Shown piece after piece: positions 1 to 9,800 of a stretch of 39,772 bases of DNA; position 1 is the first letter of the stretch; each line of letters opens with the position of its first letter. The notes under the pieces are model-generated. The model saw only the letters and a program-made list of their open reading frames with translations. It was not told the origin of the DNA and ran no database searches. Source of the DNA: an uncultured Verrucomicrobia subdivision 3 bacterium. GTDB taxonomy: Bacteria > Verrucomicrobiota > Verrucomicrobiia > Limisphaerales > UBA11358. The stretch spans positions 1 through 39,772 of the forward strand of contig CAIKKJ010000105.1 of the NCBI GenBank assembly GCA_903827955.1, given 5' to 3'. The position numbers were made by a program, and so were the translations under genes.

Positions 1-1
1 C

Positions 2-1378
2 GCGCAACACATGGCGGTGATGAAAGATTTTTCTCTCACCGCTGGCCCGGCCACCAATCCGCCGGTCATCCTCGTGCAACCGCAAGGCAAGACCAACGCC
101 GTCGGCGTAAACCTTACCTTCGCCGTGACCGCGACCGGCAGCGGCACGCTAAATTACCAATGGCTGTTCAATGGCGGCAATATTTTTGGCGCGACGACCA
201 ATCCGTTTGTCCTGATCAACGCACAGCTCACGAACAACGGAAATTATTCCGTCGTCGTCACCAATCTTTTCGGCAGCGTCACGAGTTCCGTCACCGCACT
301 GCTCGTCACGAATGCACCGCCAAGCATCACCTCACAGCCACAGGGGCTGACAGTTCTCGCGGGGCAGGGCGCGACGTTCAGCGTGTCCGCCACCGGCACG
401 CCGCCGCTGAATTACCAATGGCTTTTCAACGGCACAAATATTTCGGGGGCGACAACTAATCCATTTTCAATTTCAAACGTGCAGACGGTGAACGCTGGAA
501 ATTATTCCGTCACCGTCACGAATTTTTCCGGCAGCGTGACCAGTGCCGCCGCGTCGCTGGCGATTGTGCTCACGAACCCGACGGTTTTCGCGCAGTGGAA
601 TTTCAACAGCGCCGTCAATGACACTAACACCGGCACTGGGGCGACCACGCCATCCATCGGCAACGGCACCGCATCAGCCATCGGAGGCGTTGTGGCATCG
701 TTCGTGGGCGGCGATTCGGTGATGGATCCGGTCGGCACGAATGATAACACCGCGTGGACTACCACCACCTATCCGGCTTCATCAGCCGGCAACAAAACCG
801 CCGGCGTGCAATTTGCGGTCAGCACGGCGGGGAAACAAAACATCGCCGTCTCATGGAGCCAGCGCAGCAGCAACACCGGTGGAAAATATTTTCGGCTGGA
901 ATATTCGACGAACAGCGGCACGAGTTATTTTGATTATTCCACCCCTGCGGTCGTGGGCGTCAGCTTCAGCGCGTTCACCAACAACCTAGCATCGGCGCCG
1001 GGGGTGAACAACAACTCCAACTTCGTTTTCCGTATCGTTGCAGAATTTGAAAGCACGGCCATCGGCTCGGCGAACGCAAATTATGTCGCCGCCGGAACCT
1101 CCTATGCCCCTAGCGGCACGACGCGTTACGACATGGTCACCGTGTCCGGCACTTCGTTCGTCTCCGGCTCGGCTGCGACGCTCACGCCGCTGACGTTTAC
1201 CAACGGGGTTTTTTCACTCGGCGTCACCGGCGCAGTGACTGCGAACTACGTCATTCAAACTTCAACGAATTTGAATCCGGCGAATTGGCTTCCGGTGTTC
1301 ACCAACGCCTCGCCGTTTAGCTACGGTGAAAGCAACCTCCTCGCGCCGCAGAAATTTTATCGCGCCGTGGCGCAGTGA
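2..1378 (+). CDS. Secreted Ig-like domain protein, 5' end outside window
   Basis: The reading frame is open to the left edge, so this is the C-terminal part (about 459 residues) of a larger protein; the first ATG at 11 lies inside what looks like the end of a preceding domain and is probably not the start. Two consecutive Ig-like modules follow (about residues 18-105 and 106-190). Each has the pattern P-x-I-x-x-Q-P-Q, then NYQWLFNG, then a G-NYSV-x-VTN end. Next comes an Asn/Thr/Ser-rich beta-sandwich of about 200 residues that I cannot assign. The last 60 residues form the C-terminal module shared with other secreted proteins here (YVIQTSTNL, then W, ending FYRAVAQ). It is probably cell-surface or extracellular, with an unknown ligand. 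The stop codon directly abuts the stop of the convergent next gene. Confidence 0.85.
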   Translation, partial: AQHMAVMKDFSLTAGPATNPPVILVQPQGKTNAVGVNLTFAVTATGSGTLNYQWLFNGGNIFGATTNPFVLINAQLTNNGNYSVVVTNLFGSVTSSVTALLVTNAPPSITSQPQGLTVLAGQGATFSVSATGTPPLNYQWLFNGTNISGATTNPFSISNVQTVNAGNYSVTVTNFSGSVTSAAASLAIVLTNPTVFAQWNFNSAVNDTNTGTGATTPSIGNGTASAIGGVVASFVGGDSVMDPVGTNDNTAWTTTTYPASSAGNKTAGVQFAVSTAGKQNIAVSWSQRSSNTGGKYFRLEYSTNSGTSYFDYSTPAVVGVSFSAFTNNLASAPGVNNNSNFVFRIVAEFESTAIGSANANYVAAGTSYAPSGTTRYDMVTVSGTSFVSGSAATLTPLTFTNGVFSLGVTGAVTANYVIQTSTNLNPANWLPVFTNASPFSYGESNLLAPQKFYRAVAQ

Positions 1379-2203
1379 TCAGAGCCGAGCGTAAAGTCGG
1401 CACAGTTCGTAGTCGATGCCTTCCGCGACCAGAAAAATTACCGCCACGCCGATGACCGGCGCAAAGTCCACTTTGCCGATGTGCAGCGGGATTTTTTCCA
1501 GCGGCAGTAACATTTTGTGGGCCGTGACGTTGGTGTATTTCCAGAACGGATGTTTGCCGAAATAAATGTAGCTGTTCACCAGATGCAGCAGCAGCAGCGC
1601 GCCCAACGGGAATTTCCAGAGCAGATAACTGCCCAGCCCGATGATGATGGATTGCTCAAACCGTTCTGCGGGCGAAACTGGTTTGGGCGAGATTTGCAGC
1701 CAGCCGAACACCCAACTTGCCAGCCACCAACACAACGCCGTTGCGAAAAACGGCAAAATGATTTTTGCCCAGCGCGGCCAATCATCCACCCGGCCGAGTG
1801 GGATTTTCACCAGCCGGTGAATCGGTTCCGGCCCGGCCAGCAACGACAGCGGCAGCAGGCACACATAAAAAATTCCGAGCGTCAGGCCGAAACTGAAAAA
1901 CGAAAACGCGAGGATGCGCAGAAACCAGTCGCTGCGGCACGACAGCACCACCGGCCCGAAATCCAGCCGGGCCGTCCAGTTCGCCGCCGAGCCGACCCAC
2001 CAGTAAATCACCGCGCGTAAAAACAGCAGTGCACCGATGAACAGGAGAAAATGCCAACGCTGAACTTTTTTCTGCGTCGCTGGTCGCAGTGTGCCCATTA
2101 GCGTCGCCGGCATCCGCCGGGTGAGCGGGTCAAACCGGATGGAACGCCAGTTCAGCCACAGCAGCAAACCCGCGAGGTTCAGGATGAAATCAACAACACT
2201 CAT
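1379..2203 (-). CDS. YggT-family integral membrane protein
   Basis: A 274-residue polytopic membrane protein. Hydrophobic segments are visible near residues 5-18, 50-70, 92-122, 147-170, 190-215 and 248-265. The C-terminal part (HPFWKYTNVTAHKMLLPLEK, then P-x-x-IGKVDFAPVIGV) matches the YggT pattern of a loop with FW/N...PLL.P followed by a G-x-x-D-x-[AS]-P helix. YggT proteins are poorly characterised small membrane proteins, often near cell-division or osmotic-stress genes. This copy is longer than the usual 80-190 residues and looks like two YggT-like units with an extra central region. It is convergent with the Ig-like protein gene with no spacer. Family assignment is moderate and function is unknown. 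Confidence 0.75.
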   Translation of the reverse strand: MSVVDFILNLAGLLLWLNWRSIRFDPLTRRMPATLMGTLRPATQKKVQRWHFLLFIGALLFLRAVIYWWVGSAANWTARLDFGPVVLSCRSDWFLRILAFSFFSFGLTLGIFYVCLLPLSLLAGPEPIHRLVKIPLGRVDDWPRWAKIILPFFATALCWWLASWVFGWLQISPKPVSPAERFEQSIIIGLGSYLLWKFPLGALLLLHLVNSYIYFGKHPFWKYTNVTAHKMLLPLEKIPLHIGKVDFAPVIGVAVIFLVAEGIDYELCRLYARL

Positions 2204-2213
2204 TCAAATTAAA

Positions 2214-2253
2214 ATTGCGAATCCAGAATGACGAACCATTCAGAATTCGCAAT
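2214..2253. repeat. Imperfect inverted repeat in a short intergenic gap
   Basis: Arms 2214-2230 and 2237-2253 (17 nt each, about three mismatches) flank a 6-nt loop, between the end of sucD and the start of the YggT-like gene. There is no T-run on either side, so it is not a clear intrinsic terminator. It may stabilise the sucD 3' end, or be a decayed palindromic repeat. Confidence 0.45.
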
Positions 2254-2271
2254 TCGTAAGTCGAAAGGAAA

Positions 2272-3174
2272 TCACATCATCTTCAACAGCGTGTCCGCCA
2301 TTTCACTCGGCGTCACGGCCACGCCGATGCCCGCAGCCTTGAACGCAGCGATCTTTGCCTCAGCAGTTCCTTTGCCGCCGCTGACGATTGCCCCGGCGTG
2401 ACCCATGCGGCGTCCGGGCGGCGCGGTTGCACCGGCGATGAATCCGGCGACGGGCTTCTTGCAATGCGCCTTGATCCACTCGGCGGCTTCTTCTTCTGCG
2501 CTGCCGCCGATTTCACCGATCATGATGATACCGGTGGTTTCGGGGTCGGCGTTGAAAAGTTTGATCACGTCAAGGTGCGACGTGCCGTTCACCGGATCGC
2601 CGCCGATGCCGACGCAAGTGCTCTGGCCGACGCCGCGCGACGTGAGTTGCCAGACGGCTTCGTAAGTCAAAGTGCCGCTGCGCGAGACGACGCCGATGTT
2701 GCCCTTCTTGTGAATGTAACCGGGCGCAATGCCGATGCGGCAGCCGCCGTGAGAATCTTTCCCTTCGCCGGGCGTGACGATGCCGGGGCAATTCGGCCCG
2801 ATGAGCCGCGTCTTGAGATTGCCTTCGAGAGCGCGTTTCACACGCACCATGTCGCGCACGGGAATTCCTTCCGTGATGGCGACGACCAAATCAAGCCCCG
2901 CATCCGCGCCTTCGAGAATCGCATCCGCCGCGAACGGCGGCGGGACGAATACGGCGCTCGCGGTCGCACCGGATTGTTTCACGGCGTCCGCGACGGTGTC
3001 GAAGATTGGAACTTTCTTGCCGCCGTGCTCGAAGAATTGGCCGCCCTTGCCGGGCGTGACGCCGGCGACGATGTGCGTGCCGTAATCAATGGAGAGTTGC
3101 GCGTGCTTCGCGCCAAAGCTACCGGTGATGCCTTGGACGAGAACTTTGGTGTTGGGTGTTACTAGAATAGACAT
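2272..3174 (-). CDS. sucD: Succinyl-CoA synthetase, alpha subunit
   Basis: The protein has 300 residues, close to the usual 288-300. With SucC it interconverts succinyl-CoA and succinate with nucleoside diphosphate phosphorylation in the TCA cycle. The N-terminal CoA-binding Rossmann domain shows VQGITGSFG (residues 13-21) and [26 protein letters not shown] (126-137) and [15 protein letters not shown] are typical. The phosphorylated active-site histidine is His259 in [11 protein letters not shown] small insertion (KDSHGG, near residue 140) sits in the loop before the RIGI-x-PG segment. It is the last gene of the sucC-VOC-sucD set, 12 bp after the VOC gene. There is no Shine-Dalgarno motif before the ATG, only an A/T-rich leader. 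Confidence 0.97.
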   Translation of the reverse strand: MSILVTPNTKVLVQGITGSFGAKHAQLSIDYGTHIVAGVTPGKGGQFFEHGGKKVPIFDTVADAVKQSGATASAVFVPPPFAADAILEGADAGLDLVVAITEGIPVRDMVRVKRALEGNLKTRLIGPNCPGIVTPGEGKDSHGGCRIGIAPGYIHKKGNIGVVSRSGTLTYEAVWQLTSRGVGQSTCVGIGGDPVNGTSHLDVIKLFNADPETTGIIMIGEIGGSAEEEAAEWIKAHCKKPVAGFIAGATAPPGRRMGHAGAIVSGGKGTAEAKIAAFKAAGIGVAVTPSEMADTLLKMM

Positions 3175-3186
3175 GGAAAAATTAAA

Positions 3187-3561
3187 TTACTTCGTTTTAC
3201 GTTTGTGAATGCCAATTGTGTTGCCGTCGGGGTCAAAAAACATCGCCATGTGGCAGACGGGCGTGGGCATTGGCTCGATGCGGAACTTCACGTTGTGCGC
3301 GCGCAGGTGCGCGACGGCGGCGTCAAAGTCCTCGACCTCCAGCGCCACGGAACAGCCGTCGGGACTCGGCTGGAACATTCCCGGCGCGCAACCGAGCGAC
3401 AACGCATACGGGCCGAATTCGTATTCCGTCCACTGCATCCCACCGAGTTCGCCGACGATCATGGTGGGTTTCAAGCCTAGCACGTCCTCATAAAATTTCC
3501 GCGCCCGCGCCATGTCGGTGACGGCGTAGCAACTGAACGCGATTTCGGTGACTTTGAGCAT
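3187..3561 (-). CDS. VOC (glyoxalase/bleomycin-resistance fold) family protein
   Basis: A 124-residue single-chain VOC protein made of two beta-alpha-beta-beta-beta units. The signatures are YAVTDMARARKFYEDVLGL (residues 13-31) in the first unit and FFDPDGNTIGIHKR near the C-terminus in the second. His and Glu residues at the usual metal positions are only partly evident (Glu45-Glu48 region, and His107 in CHMAMFF), so catalysis is uncertain. It sits between sucC (9 bp upstream) and sucD (12 bp downstream) on the same strand and is almost certainly co-transcribed with them. Methylmalonyl-CoA epimerase is also a VOC protein and would fit succinyl-CoA metabolism, but this sequence resembles generic VOC proteins more than the epimerase. 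The substrate is unknown. Confidence 0.88.
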   Translation of the reverse strand: MLKVTEIAFSCYAVTDMARARKFYEDVLGLKPTMIVGELGGMQWTEYEFGPYALSLGCAPGMFQPSPDGCSVALEVEDFDAAVAHLRAHNVKFRIEPMPTPVCHMAMFFDPDGNTIGIHKRKTK

Positions 3562-3570
3562 TGACAGAAA

Positions 3571-4776
3571 TTATTTACCGACGGCCTTCACAATCTTCTG
3601 CGCCGCGTCGGCCATGGAATCGCCGTTGATGATGGCCACGCCGGATTCGGCGAGCGTTTTCTTGCCGGCGACGACGTTGTTGCCTTCGAGGCGAACGACG
3701 AGCGGGAGTTTGAGACCAGTCTCCTTTACTGCCGCAACGATGCCGGTGGCGATGACGTTGCAATCCATGATGCCGCCAAAAATGTTCACGAGGATGCCCT
3801 TCACGTTCGGGTCGCTCAAAATGATTTTGAACGCCGCCGTGACTTGCTCCTTGCTCGCACCGCCGCCCACATCCAGGAAGTTCGCTGGCATGGCACCGAA
3901 ATGCTGGACGATGTCCATCGTGGCCATCGCAAGGCCCGCGCCGTTCACAAGGCAGGCGATGCTGCCGTCGAGCTTGATGTAATTGAGCGCAAACTTGCTG
4001 GCCTCGATTTCGAGCGGCGCTTCTTCATTCAAGTCGCGCATCTCCAAAATATTCTTGTGGCGATACAGCGCGTTGTCGTCCAAGGAAATTTTTGCGTCGA
4101 GCGCCATGACGGTTTCTTTTCCGTCGGCAAGTTCGACTACAGCAAGCGGATTCAATTCCACCATCGCCGCGTCACATTCCCACCAAGTGTTATAGACGCC
4201 GGTGATGAGTTTCACACCCGCGTTGAACAGATCGCCCTTGAGGCCGAGCGCGGCGGCAATCTTGCGCGCCTGATACGGCATGATGCCAACGGCGGGATCA
4301 ATCGTCTCCTTGCAAATCTTTTCGGGATGCTTCTCGGCGACTTCCTCGATGTCCATGCCGCCCTCGGTGCTGGCCATGATGAGCGGGCGGGAGGTTTCGC
4401 GGTTAAGCAGCACGGCGAGATAAAATTCCTTTTTGATTTTCGCACCGGCGGCGAGCAACAGCGTCTGCACTTGGCGACCGTCTGCGCCGGTTTGTTTCGT
4501 GACCAAAGTTTGGTTGAACATTTTTTCGGCGAAGCCCACGGCCTCGTCCACCGAGCCGGCGACTTTCACACCGCCTTGGAAGCCGCTCTTAAAAGTTCCT
4601 TTGCCGCGTCCGCCGGCATGGATCTGGGATTTGACAACGACTTTGGCGCTGCCCGCCGCGACAATTTTTTCCGCCGCCGGGCGCACTTCGGCGAGCGATT
4701 TAGCGGGGATTTCAAACGGGACGTTGACGCCGTATTGGGCGAGCAACTGCTTGGCTTGGTATTCGTGGATGTTCAT
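3571..4776 (-). CDS. sucC: Succinyl-CoA synthetase (ADP-forming type), beta subunit
   Basis: The protein has 401 residues, slightly longer than the typical 385-395. The start [17 protein letters not shown] is the classic SucC N-terminus. The ATP-grasp region follows: [20 protein letters not shown] (residues 47-66) binds nucleotide. ELNPLAVVE carries the Mg-binding residues, and a glycine-rich loop is seen at FLDVGGGAS. The C-terminal flavodoxin-like ligase domain contains [16 protein letters not shown] and VVRLEGNNV. It is the first gene of the operon with the VOC gene and sucD. The 108-bp gap to the divergent amidase gene must hold its promoter. No Shine-Dalgarno motif is seen. Confidence 0.97.
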   Translation of the reverse strand: MNIHEYQAKQLLAQYGVNVPFEIPAKSLAEVRPAAEKIVAAGSAKVVVKSQIHAGGRGKGTFKSGFQGGVKVAGSVDEAVGFAEKMFNQTLVTKQTGADGRQVQTLLLAAGAKIKKEFYLAVLLNRETSRPLIMASTEGGMDIEEVAEKHPEKICKETIDPAVGIMPYQARKIAAALGLKGDLFNAGVKLITGVYNTWWECDAAMVELNPLAVVELADGKETVMALDAKISLDDNALYRHKNILEMRDLNEEAPLEIEASKFALNYIKLDGSIACLVNGAGLAMATMDIVQHFGAMPANFLDVGGGASKEQVTAAFKIILSDPNVKGILVNIFGGIMDCNVIATGIVAAVKETGLKLPLVVRLEGNNVVAGKKTLAESGVAIINGDSMADAAQKIVKAVGK

Positions 4777-4884
4777 GCGAAATTCAGGCGCGCATTAAAA
4801 ACCATCGCGCGCTGGAAAACAACTTTTTACCGCGCCCAGCCATTTGCCTTGAATGAAATCGCTGCCGCAGGCAACTTGCGCACA

Positions 4885-5919
4885 ATGAAATTCTTTTCCG
4901 CGCTGTTAGCTTGTCTCGCATTTTTTGCCGGCGCGGCGCGGGCGGAAATCATCAATGGCCGCAACTACGTTTCGTTGGTGAACTGGGCGCGAGCGAATAG
5001 TTTCACCGGCTGGTCGCGCAACGGCGGCACAGAATTCGTCCTCACGAACAAAACGGCACGGCTCGTTTTCCAAAAAGATTCCGCCGACTGCACGGTGAAT
5101 GGCATCGGTCTGCGACTCTCGTTTCCTGTGGCGAAGGGTGGTTACATTTCCCAGCTCGATGCGGACAAGGCCATCCGCCCGCTCGTCTTCGCGCAGAATC
5201 CCTCGCCGAAAAAAATCACGACCATCTGCCTTGATCCCGGCCACGGCGGGAAGGACACGGGCTACCGCGTCGGGCATTTCTGGAACGCGCATAGTGAAAA
5301 GACTTACACGCTCGCTCTGGCGCTGGAACTGCGCCGGCAATTGCAGTCGGCGGGTTTCAACGTCGTGATGACGCGCGATCACGACAGTTATCCGCAATTG
5401 GCCGAACGCGCGGAAATCGCTAACCGGCGCGGCGCGGACTTGTTTTTGGTGCTCCACTTCAATTGTTTCACCGGTGACCCGTCGGCCGTGCTGGGGCCGG
5501 AGACGTATTGCATGACGCCCGTTGGCGCGGCGTCCTCGAACGATTCCGCCGGTGCAGGTGCGAGTAGCCGCGCGTATCCGGCGAACCGCGTGGAGGAAAA
5601 AAGTTTGTTGCTCGCATATCAGGTGCAGCGCGCACTGGTGAAAAATCTCGGCGCGACCGACCGCAGTGTGCGCCGCGCGCGTTACGAAGTCATGCGGCTG
5701 GCGGAAATGCCGACCGCTTACATCGAGGGCGGCTATATGTCGAACCCAGTCGAGGGAAAAAAGATTTTCGACGCGAAATACCGGCAGCAGATGGCGGCGG
5801 CGATTGTGAGGGCGATTGTGAACTATAAAAAACTTACCGACCCGACCGCGCCGCCGCCGAAAAGCAATCTGCCCAGCGCAAAGAAAACTACCAGTTCAAA
5901 AGTGAGATCAGTAAAATAG
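4885..5919 (+). CDS. Secreted N-acetylmuramoyl-L-alanine amidase (Amidase_3)
   Basis: Zn-dependent amidase that cleaves the lactyl-Ala bond of peptidoglycan, acting in the periplasm. I chose the ATG at 4885 because it begins a clean signal peptide (residues 1-20, ending AGAARA). The frame stays open far upstream only because it runs antisense to sucC. Residues 21-105 form a small beta-rich N-terminal domain. The catalytic domain starts at LDPGHGGKDTG, with zinc ligands His120, Glu138 (in SEKTYTLAL) and His191 (VLHFNC, in place of the usual S-x-H-x-N), and catalytic Glu281 in IEGGYMSN. A 30-residue Ser/Ala-rich insertion lies near 215-235. The tail is Pro/Lys-rich and may bind the wall. The total of 344 residues is usual for the family. 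Confidence 0.92.
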   Translation: MKFFSALLACLAFFAGAARAEIINGRNYVSLVNWARANSFTGWSRNGGTEFVLTNKTARLVFQKDSADCTVNGIGLRLSFPVAKGGYISQLDADKAIRPLVFAQNPSPKKITTICLDPGHGGKDTGYRVGHFWNAHSEKTYTLALALELRRQLQSAGFNVVMTRDHDSYPQLAERAEIANRRGADLFLVLHFNCFTGDPSAVLGPETYCMTPVGAASSNDSAGAGASSRAYPANRVEEKSLLLAYQVQRALVKNLGATDRSVRRARYEVMRLAEMPTAYIEGGYMSNPVEGKKIFDAKYRQQMAAAIVRAIVNYKKLTDPTAPPPKSNLPSAKKTTSSKVRSVK

Positions 5920-6023
5920 CCCTTGCCTCATACGCAAGTCCCCAAGGACGCAAAGAATTCTCCCGTCCGTTTTTACTTTTTAACCTTGGCGACCTTTGCG
6001 AACTTGGCGCGAGACGATTTCAA

Positions 6024-6551
6024 ATGAGTATTGCAACCAAGACCGGCGACCACGGAACCACAGGGCTGATGTATGGCCACCGCGTGCCAAAGAACCATCC
6101 GCGCGTCGAAGCGTGCGGGACGCTGGATGAATTAAATTCCGCCCTCGGCCTCGCCCGCGCGACGGCCACGGAAACATTTGTTAGCGACAATTTATTTTGG
6201 ATTCAGAAATCGCTCGTGGATGTCATGGGCGAAGTCGGTGTGCTGACGGAAGATTTGCCGCGCTACGTGAAAGGCGGCTTCACGCTCGTCACGCCCGAAC
6301 TGACCGCGAAGCTGGACGCGCTCGTGAAAGAAATCGAAGCCCAGAACGTGAGCTTCAAACATTGGGCAACGCCGGGAGAAAATAAAAGTTCCGCGACGCT
6401 CGACGTGGCGCGTTCCACCTGCCGCCGCGCGGAACGGCGCGTTTATGACTTGCAGGCGGCGGGTGAATTGTTCAACACGGAGATATTAATTTTCCTGAAC
6501 CGGCTTTCCGATTTGCTCTGGCTCTTCGCGCGGTGGACGGAGCGTTCGTAG
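6024..6551 (+). CDS. ATP:cob(I)alamin adenosyltransferase (PduO/MMAB type)
   Basis: Transfers the adenosyl group of ATP to cob(I)alamin, making adenosylcobalamin. The protein has 175 residues, a typical length for the PduO-type four-helix bundle. The N-terminal ATP loop TKTGDHGTTGLMYG (residues 5-18) is followed by the conserved VEACGTLDELNSALGLAR. The C-terminal signature is STCRRAERRV (about residue 132) and then FLNRLSDLLWLFAR. The Arg/Cys-Arg-Arg-x-Glu block and Asn-Arg-Leu-Ser-Asp are the residues that contact ATP and the corrin. Its gene stands alone, with no other cobalamin genes in the window. The 104-bp leader contains no cobalamin riboswitch that I can recognise. Confidence 0.95.
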   Translation: MSIATKTGDHGTTGLMYGHRVPKNHPRVEACGTLDELNSALGLARATATETFVSDNLFWIQKSLVDVMGEVGVLTEDLPRYVKGGFTLVTPELTAKLDALVKEIEAQNVSFKHWATPGENKSSATLDVARSTCRRAERRVYDLQAAGELFNTEILIFLNRLSDLLWLFARWTERS

Positions 6552-6836
6552 CGCAGTTTCAATTTCGGGTAGTGGCATGGTTTGGAGTGCGGAGCATTAC
6601 TCCCCGCTTCAAGCAACTTGCAAACTGCACCGCTACCTGATTTCGGCACCGCGCAGACAGCGGCGTTCCTTAATTTCAAACGCAGATGCACAAATCAAAG
6701 CGCTGCGGCTTTTGACGCGGGCGAGCCTCCGTCGTAGTCTGCGTTGTCACCACTATTTGCGATTCACCACGCCGGGGAAGTTTGAAACGATACTCCCGAC
6801 CCCAATCGCTAACCACAAATCAACCCCACACGAATT
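6552..6836. other. Intergenic stretch with a decayed palindromic repeat
   Basis: No gene is seen in these 285 bp. Around 6571-6645 there are nested imperfect inverted repeats: GCGGAG at 6589-6594 pairs with a CTCC-containing arm near 6600-6607, GCAGTTT at 6553-6559 with AAACTGC near 6623, and GGTAGTGG near 6569 with CCGCTACC near 6630. This looks like a degraded member of a dispersed palindromic repeat. The last 60 bases lead into the next gene and have no Shine-Dalgarno motif. Confidence 0.4.
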
Positions 6837-9800
6837 ATGTTATCCCTCAACATTTGCCGAAACGCGCTTCTCGCGGCGGCGCTCTTGGTTGCCAGCTTGA
6901 ATTCAGCGCTCGCTACGAATGTTTTCAAAGCGAATAACGCGAACAATCTTAACGACCCGGCGGCGTGGACCGGCGGCGCGACCCCAACCTCGGCGGATGT
7001 GGCGGTGTGGGACAGCACAGTGGCGGCGGCAAACACGGTGTTGCTCGGCGCAAATACGAATTGGTCTGGCATCAAAATCTTGAACCCCGGCGGGCTCGTG
7101 ACCGTCAGCGCGGGCAATGTGCTGACGCTCGGCGCAGCGGGCATTGACGCGAGCCTGGCCACGTTTGGCCTTACGCTCGCGAACTCCAACATTCTCAACG
7201 CGGCGCAAACGTGGAATGTCACCAACGGCCTGACGCTCACCGTGAGCGGCGGCGTGACGAACACTGCAGGATCCATCCTGACGATTGCTGGCGGTGGCAC
7301 GGTGGTCTTGAGCGGCGCGGGTTCGGGTGCGAGCGGCGTCGTCAACAACGGCACGTTGCAGATGACTTCCGCCACCGGATCGGGCACGGGCGCCATCACG
7401 AATAACAACGGCTCTACGTTTCGCATCAACACGGCCACCACACTGGCGAATGCTTTCAACTTCAACGGCACTGTGACGGTGGACTTAAATAATTTCGCAA
7501 ACAACCAAGGCATCGGCAGTCCCGGCGCGATTTCTGGTTCGGGCAATATTAATTTCATCAACCAAAACGTCGCGGTGGTGCGGACGTTCACGTTAGGCGG
7601 CAGCAGTTCTTCTATGGCGAATTATTCCGGCACGGTTAGCATCGGCACGAACAACGGCTTTTTCCGTTTGAATGACGGCGGCGGCAGCGGCAACACGGGC
7701 AGCTCCTCCATGACTCTGGACTTGGGAACCAGCACGGCAAATTTCTTCACCCGCAACCGTGGCGCGGCGGTCAACTTGGGCGCGCTCTTCGGCGGCAGCG
7801 GCACGAAAATCACCCAAGGCTCCAGCAGTTCCGGTATCTCAACCTTCACCATCGGCGGCAAAAATACGCCCTGCCAGTTTGACGGCACGATTTCCGATGG
7901 CGGTGGCGCGACGGCTGGTGTGGCGATCACTAAGACCGGCACGAGCACGCTCACGCTCACGGCCAACAACACATACTTCGGCGCAACGACGGTCAGCGGC
8001 GGCACGCTCCAGATTGGCAACGGCGGCGGCACCGGTTCAGTCGGCACGGGCGCGATCATCAACAACGCCACGCTCACCTACAACCGGACGAGCAATTTCA
8101 CCGTGGCCAACGCCATCAGCGGTTCCGGCACAACCATCCAACAGGGCGGCGGCATACTATCATTCAGCGGTGCTAACTCCTCCTCCGGCACGTTGCTCGT
8201 GAGCACCGGCACGGTGGCGGTAGCGGCCAGCGGCTCCATCACTGGCCCGATTTCCATCGCGACGAACGCGATTTTCGATGTGACCGCGAATCCCACCTTC
8301 ACCTTCAACCAAACGGTTTCCGGCAACGGCGCGATTGTCGGCGGCGCCACTAATATCGGCGGAACCATTAGCCCAGGCGGCAGCAGCGCCGCCGGCACGC
8401 TCACTTACTCGAACGGCCTCGCCGAAACCGGCAACGTGAATCATCAGTTTGAACTCACCGCGCCCGCCGACCCGAACGACCTCGTCAGCATCGTGGGCGA
8501 TCTCACGCTGGCAAACACCAATCCCATTATTCTCACTAAACTTGGTGGCGGCACGCTGGCAAACGGCGTCTATCTGCTCTTTAACTACTCCGGAAATTTC
8601 AACGGCGGCCTCACGAATTTCTCCGTGTCCGTGAGCGGCGTCAGCGCAACGTTGACGAATCCGGCTAATCAAATCGCCGTCATCATCAGCCCGGCCACGC
8701 GCACTGCGACCAACCTCACTTGGGTTGGCGACAGCGTTGGCAACAACTGGGATGTGTCCACCTCCACGAATTGGGCGAACGGCGCAAACCTGTTTAATTT
8801 CCAAGCCGGCGACAAAGTCCGTTTTGATAACACCGGCGCGGCCAACAACACTGTGACACTGAGCGCGGCCAGTCTGTTACTCCCCGCTGCCGTGGTCGTG
8901 GATGCTGCGAACACTTACACCCTCACGGGTAACGGCCTGATTAGCGGCAGCACCGGTCTGACGAAAACGAACACCGGCACGCTCGTGGTGCAAACCACCA
9001 ACTCCTACACCGGTCCGACGGTCGTGGGCCAAGGCACACTGGAAATTAATTCCATTGCCAATGGGAATTCACCCAGCGCCATCGGCGCATCCAGCAGCGA
9101 CCCGACCAACCTCGTGCTGAACGACGCGACGCTGCGTTACACCGGCTCCAGTGCCGGCACAGATCGCGGGGCGACCTTGAGCGGCAGCGGCGGCACGGTG
9201 GAAGTTCCCAGTGGCACGCTCACATTTTCCGGCAGCCAACTTGTTGGCGCAGGATCATTGAAAAAATCCGGCGCAGGAACTTTGACGTTGAGTGTGCCGA
9301 ATTCTTATGGCGGCGGCACGGTCATCAGCAATGGCGTCCTGGCCCTCGGCGCGAACAACGCAAATTACGATGGTAGTTCCGGCAGCGCGCTCGGTGCCAC
9401 CAACAACGCCGTCACCTTTGCCGGTGGCACGTTGCAGTTGTTCGGCTACGCCGGTTCGACCACGCCGAATTATTCCACCTGTTACAATCCGCTCGTGGTT
9501 CCCGCTGGGCAGACCGGCACGCTCCGCCTGTGGTCGCGCGGCCCTGGCAACAGCGGCAACGGCTCCGGCCTCCAGTCCAGTCTTTCCGGCGCGGGCACGC
9601 TCAATCTGGTCATCAATTATGTGCGCGACAACGTTGACGGCAACTGGTCGGCCTTCACCGGCATCATCAACGTCACGCCGAAAAATACGACTGGCGATGA
9701 GTTCCGCATCAACAACAGTTTTGGATATTCCAATGCCGCCATTGTTTTGAACGACAACGTGCTTATGGATCGAGTTTCCACGGCGAACGCCACCATAGAC

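Noticed and set aside
3844-4884. Long upstream extension of the amidase reading frame
   Set aside because: It runs antisense through sucC, which has clear family motifs. The signal peptide at 4885 marks the real start.
5920-6023. Cobalamin riboswitch before the adenosyltransferase gene
   Set aside because: The leader is only 104 bp and I find no B12-box-like conserved segment.
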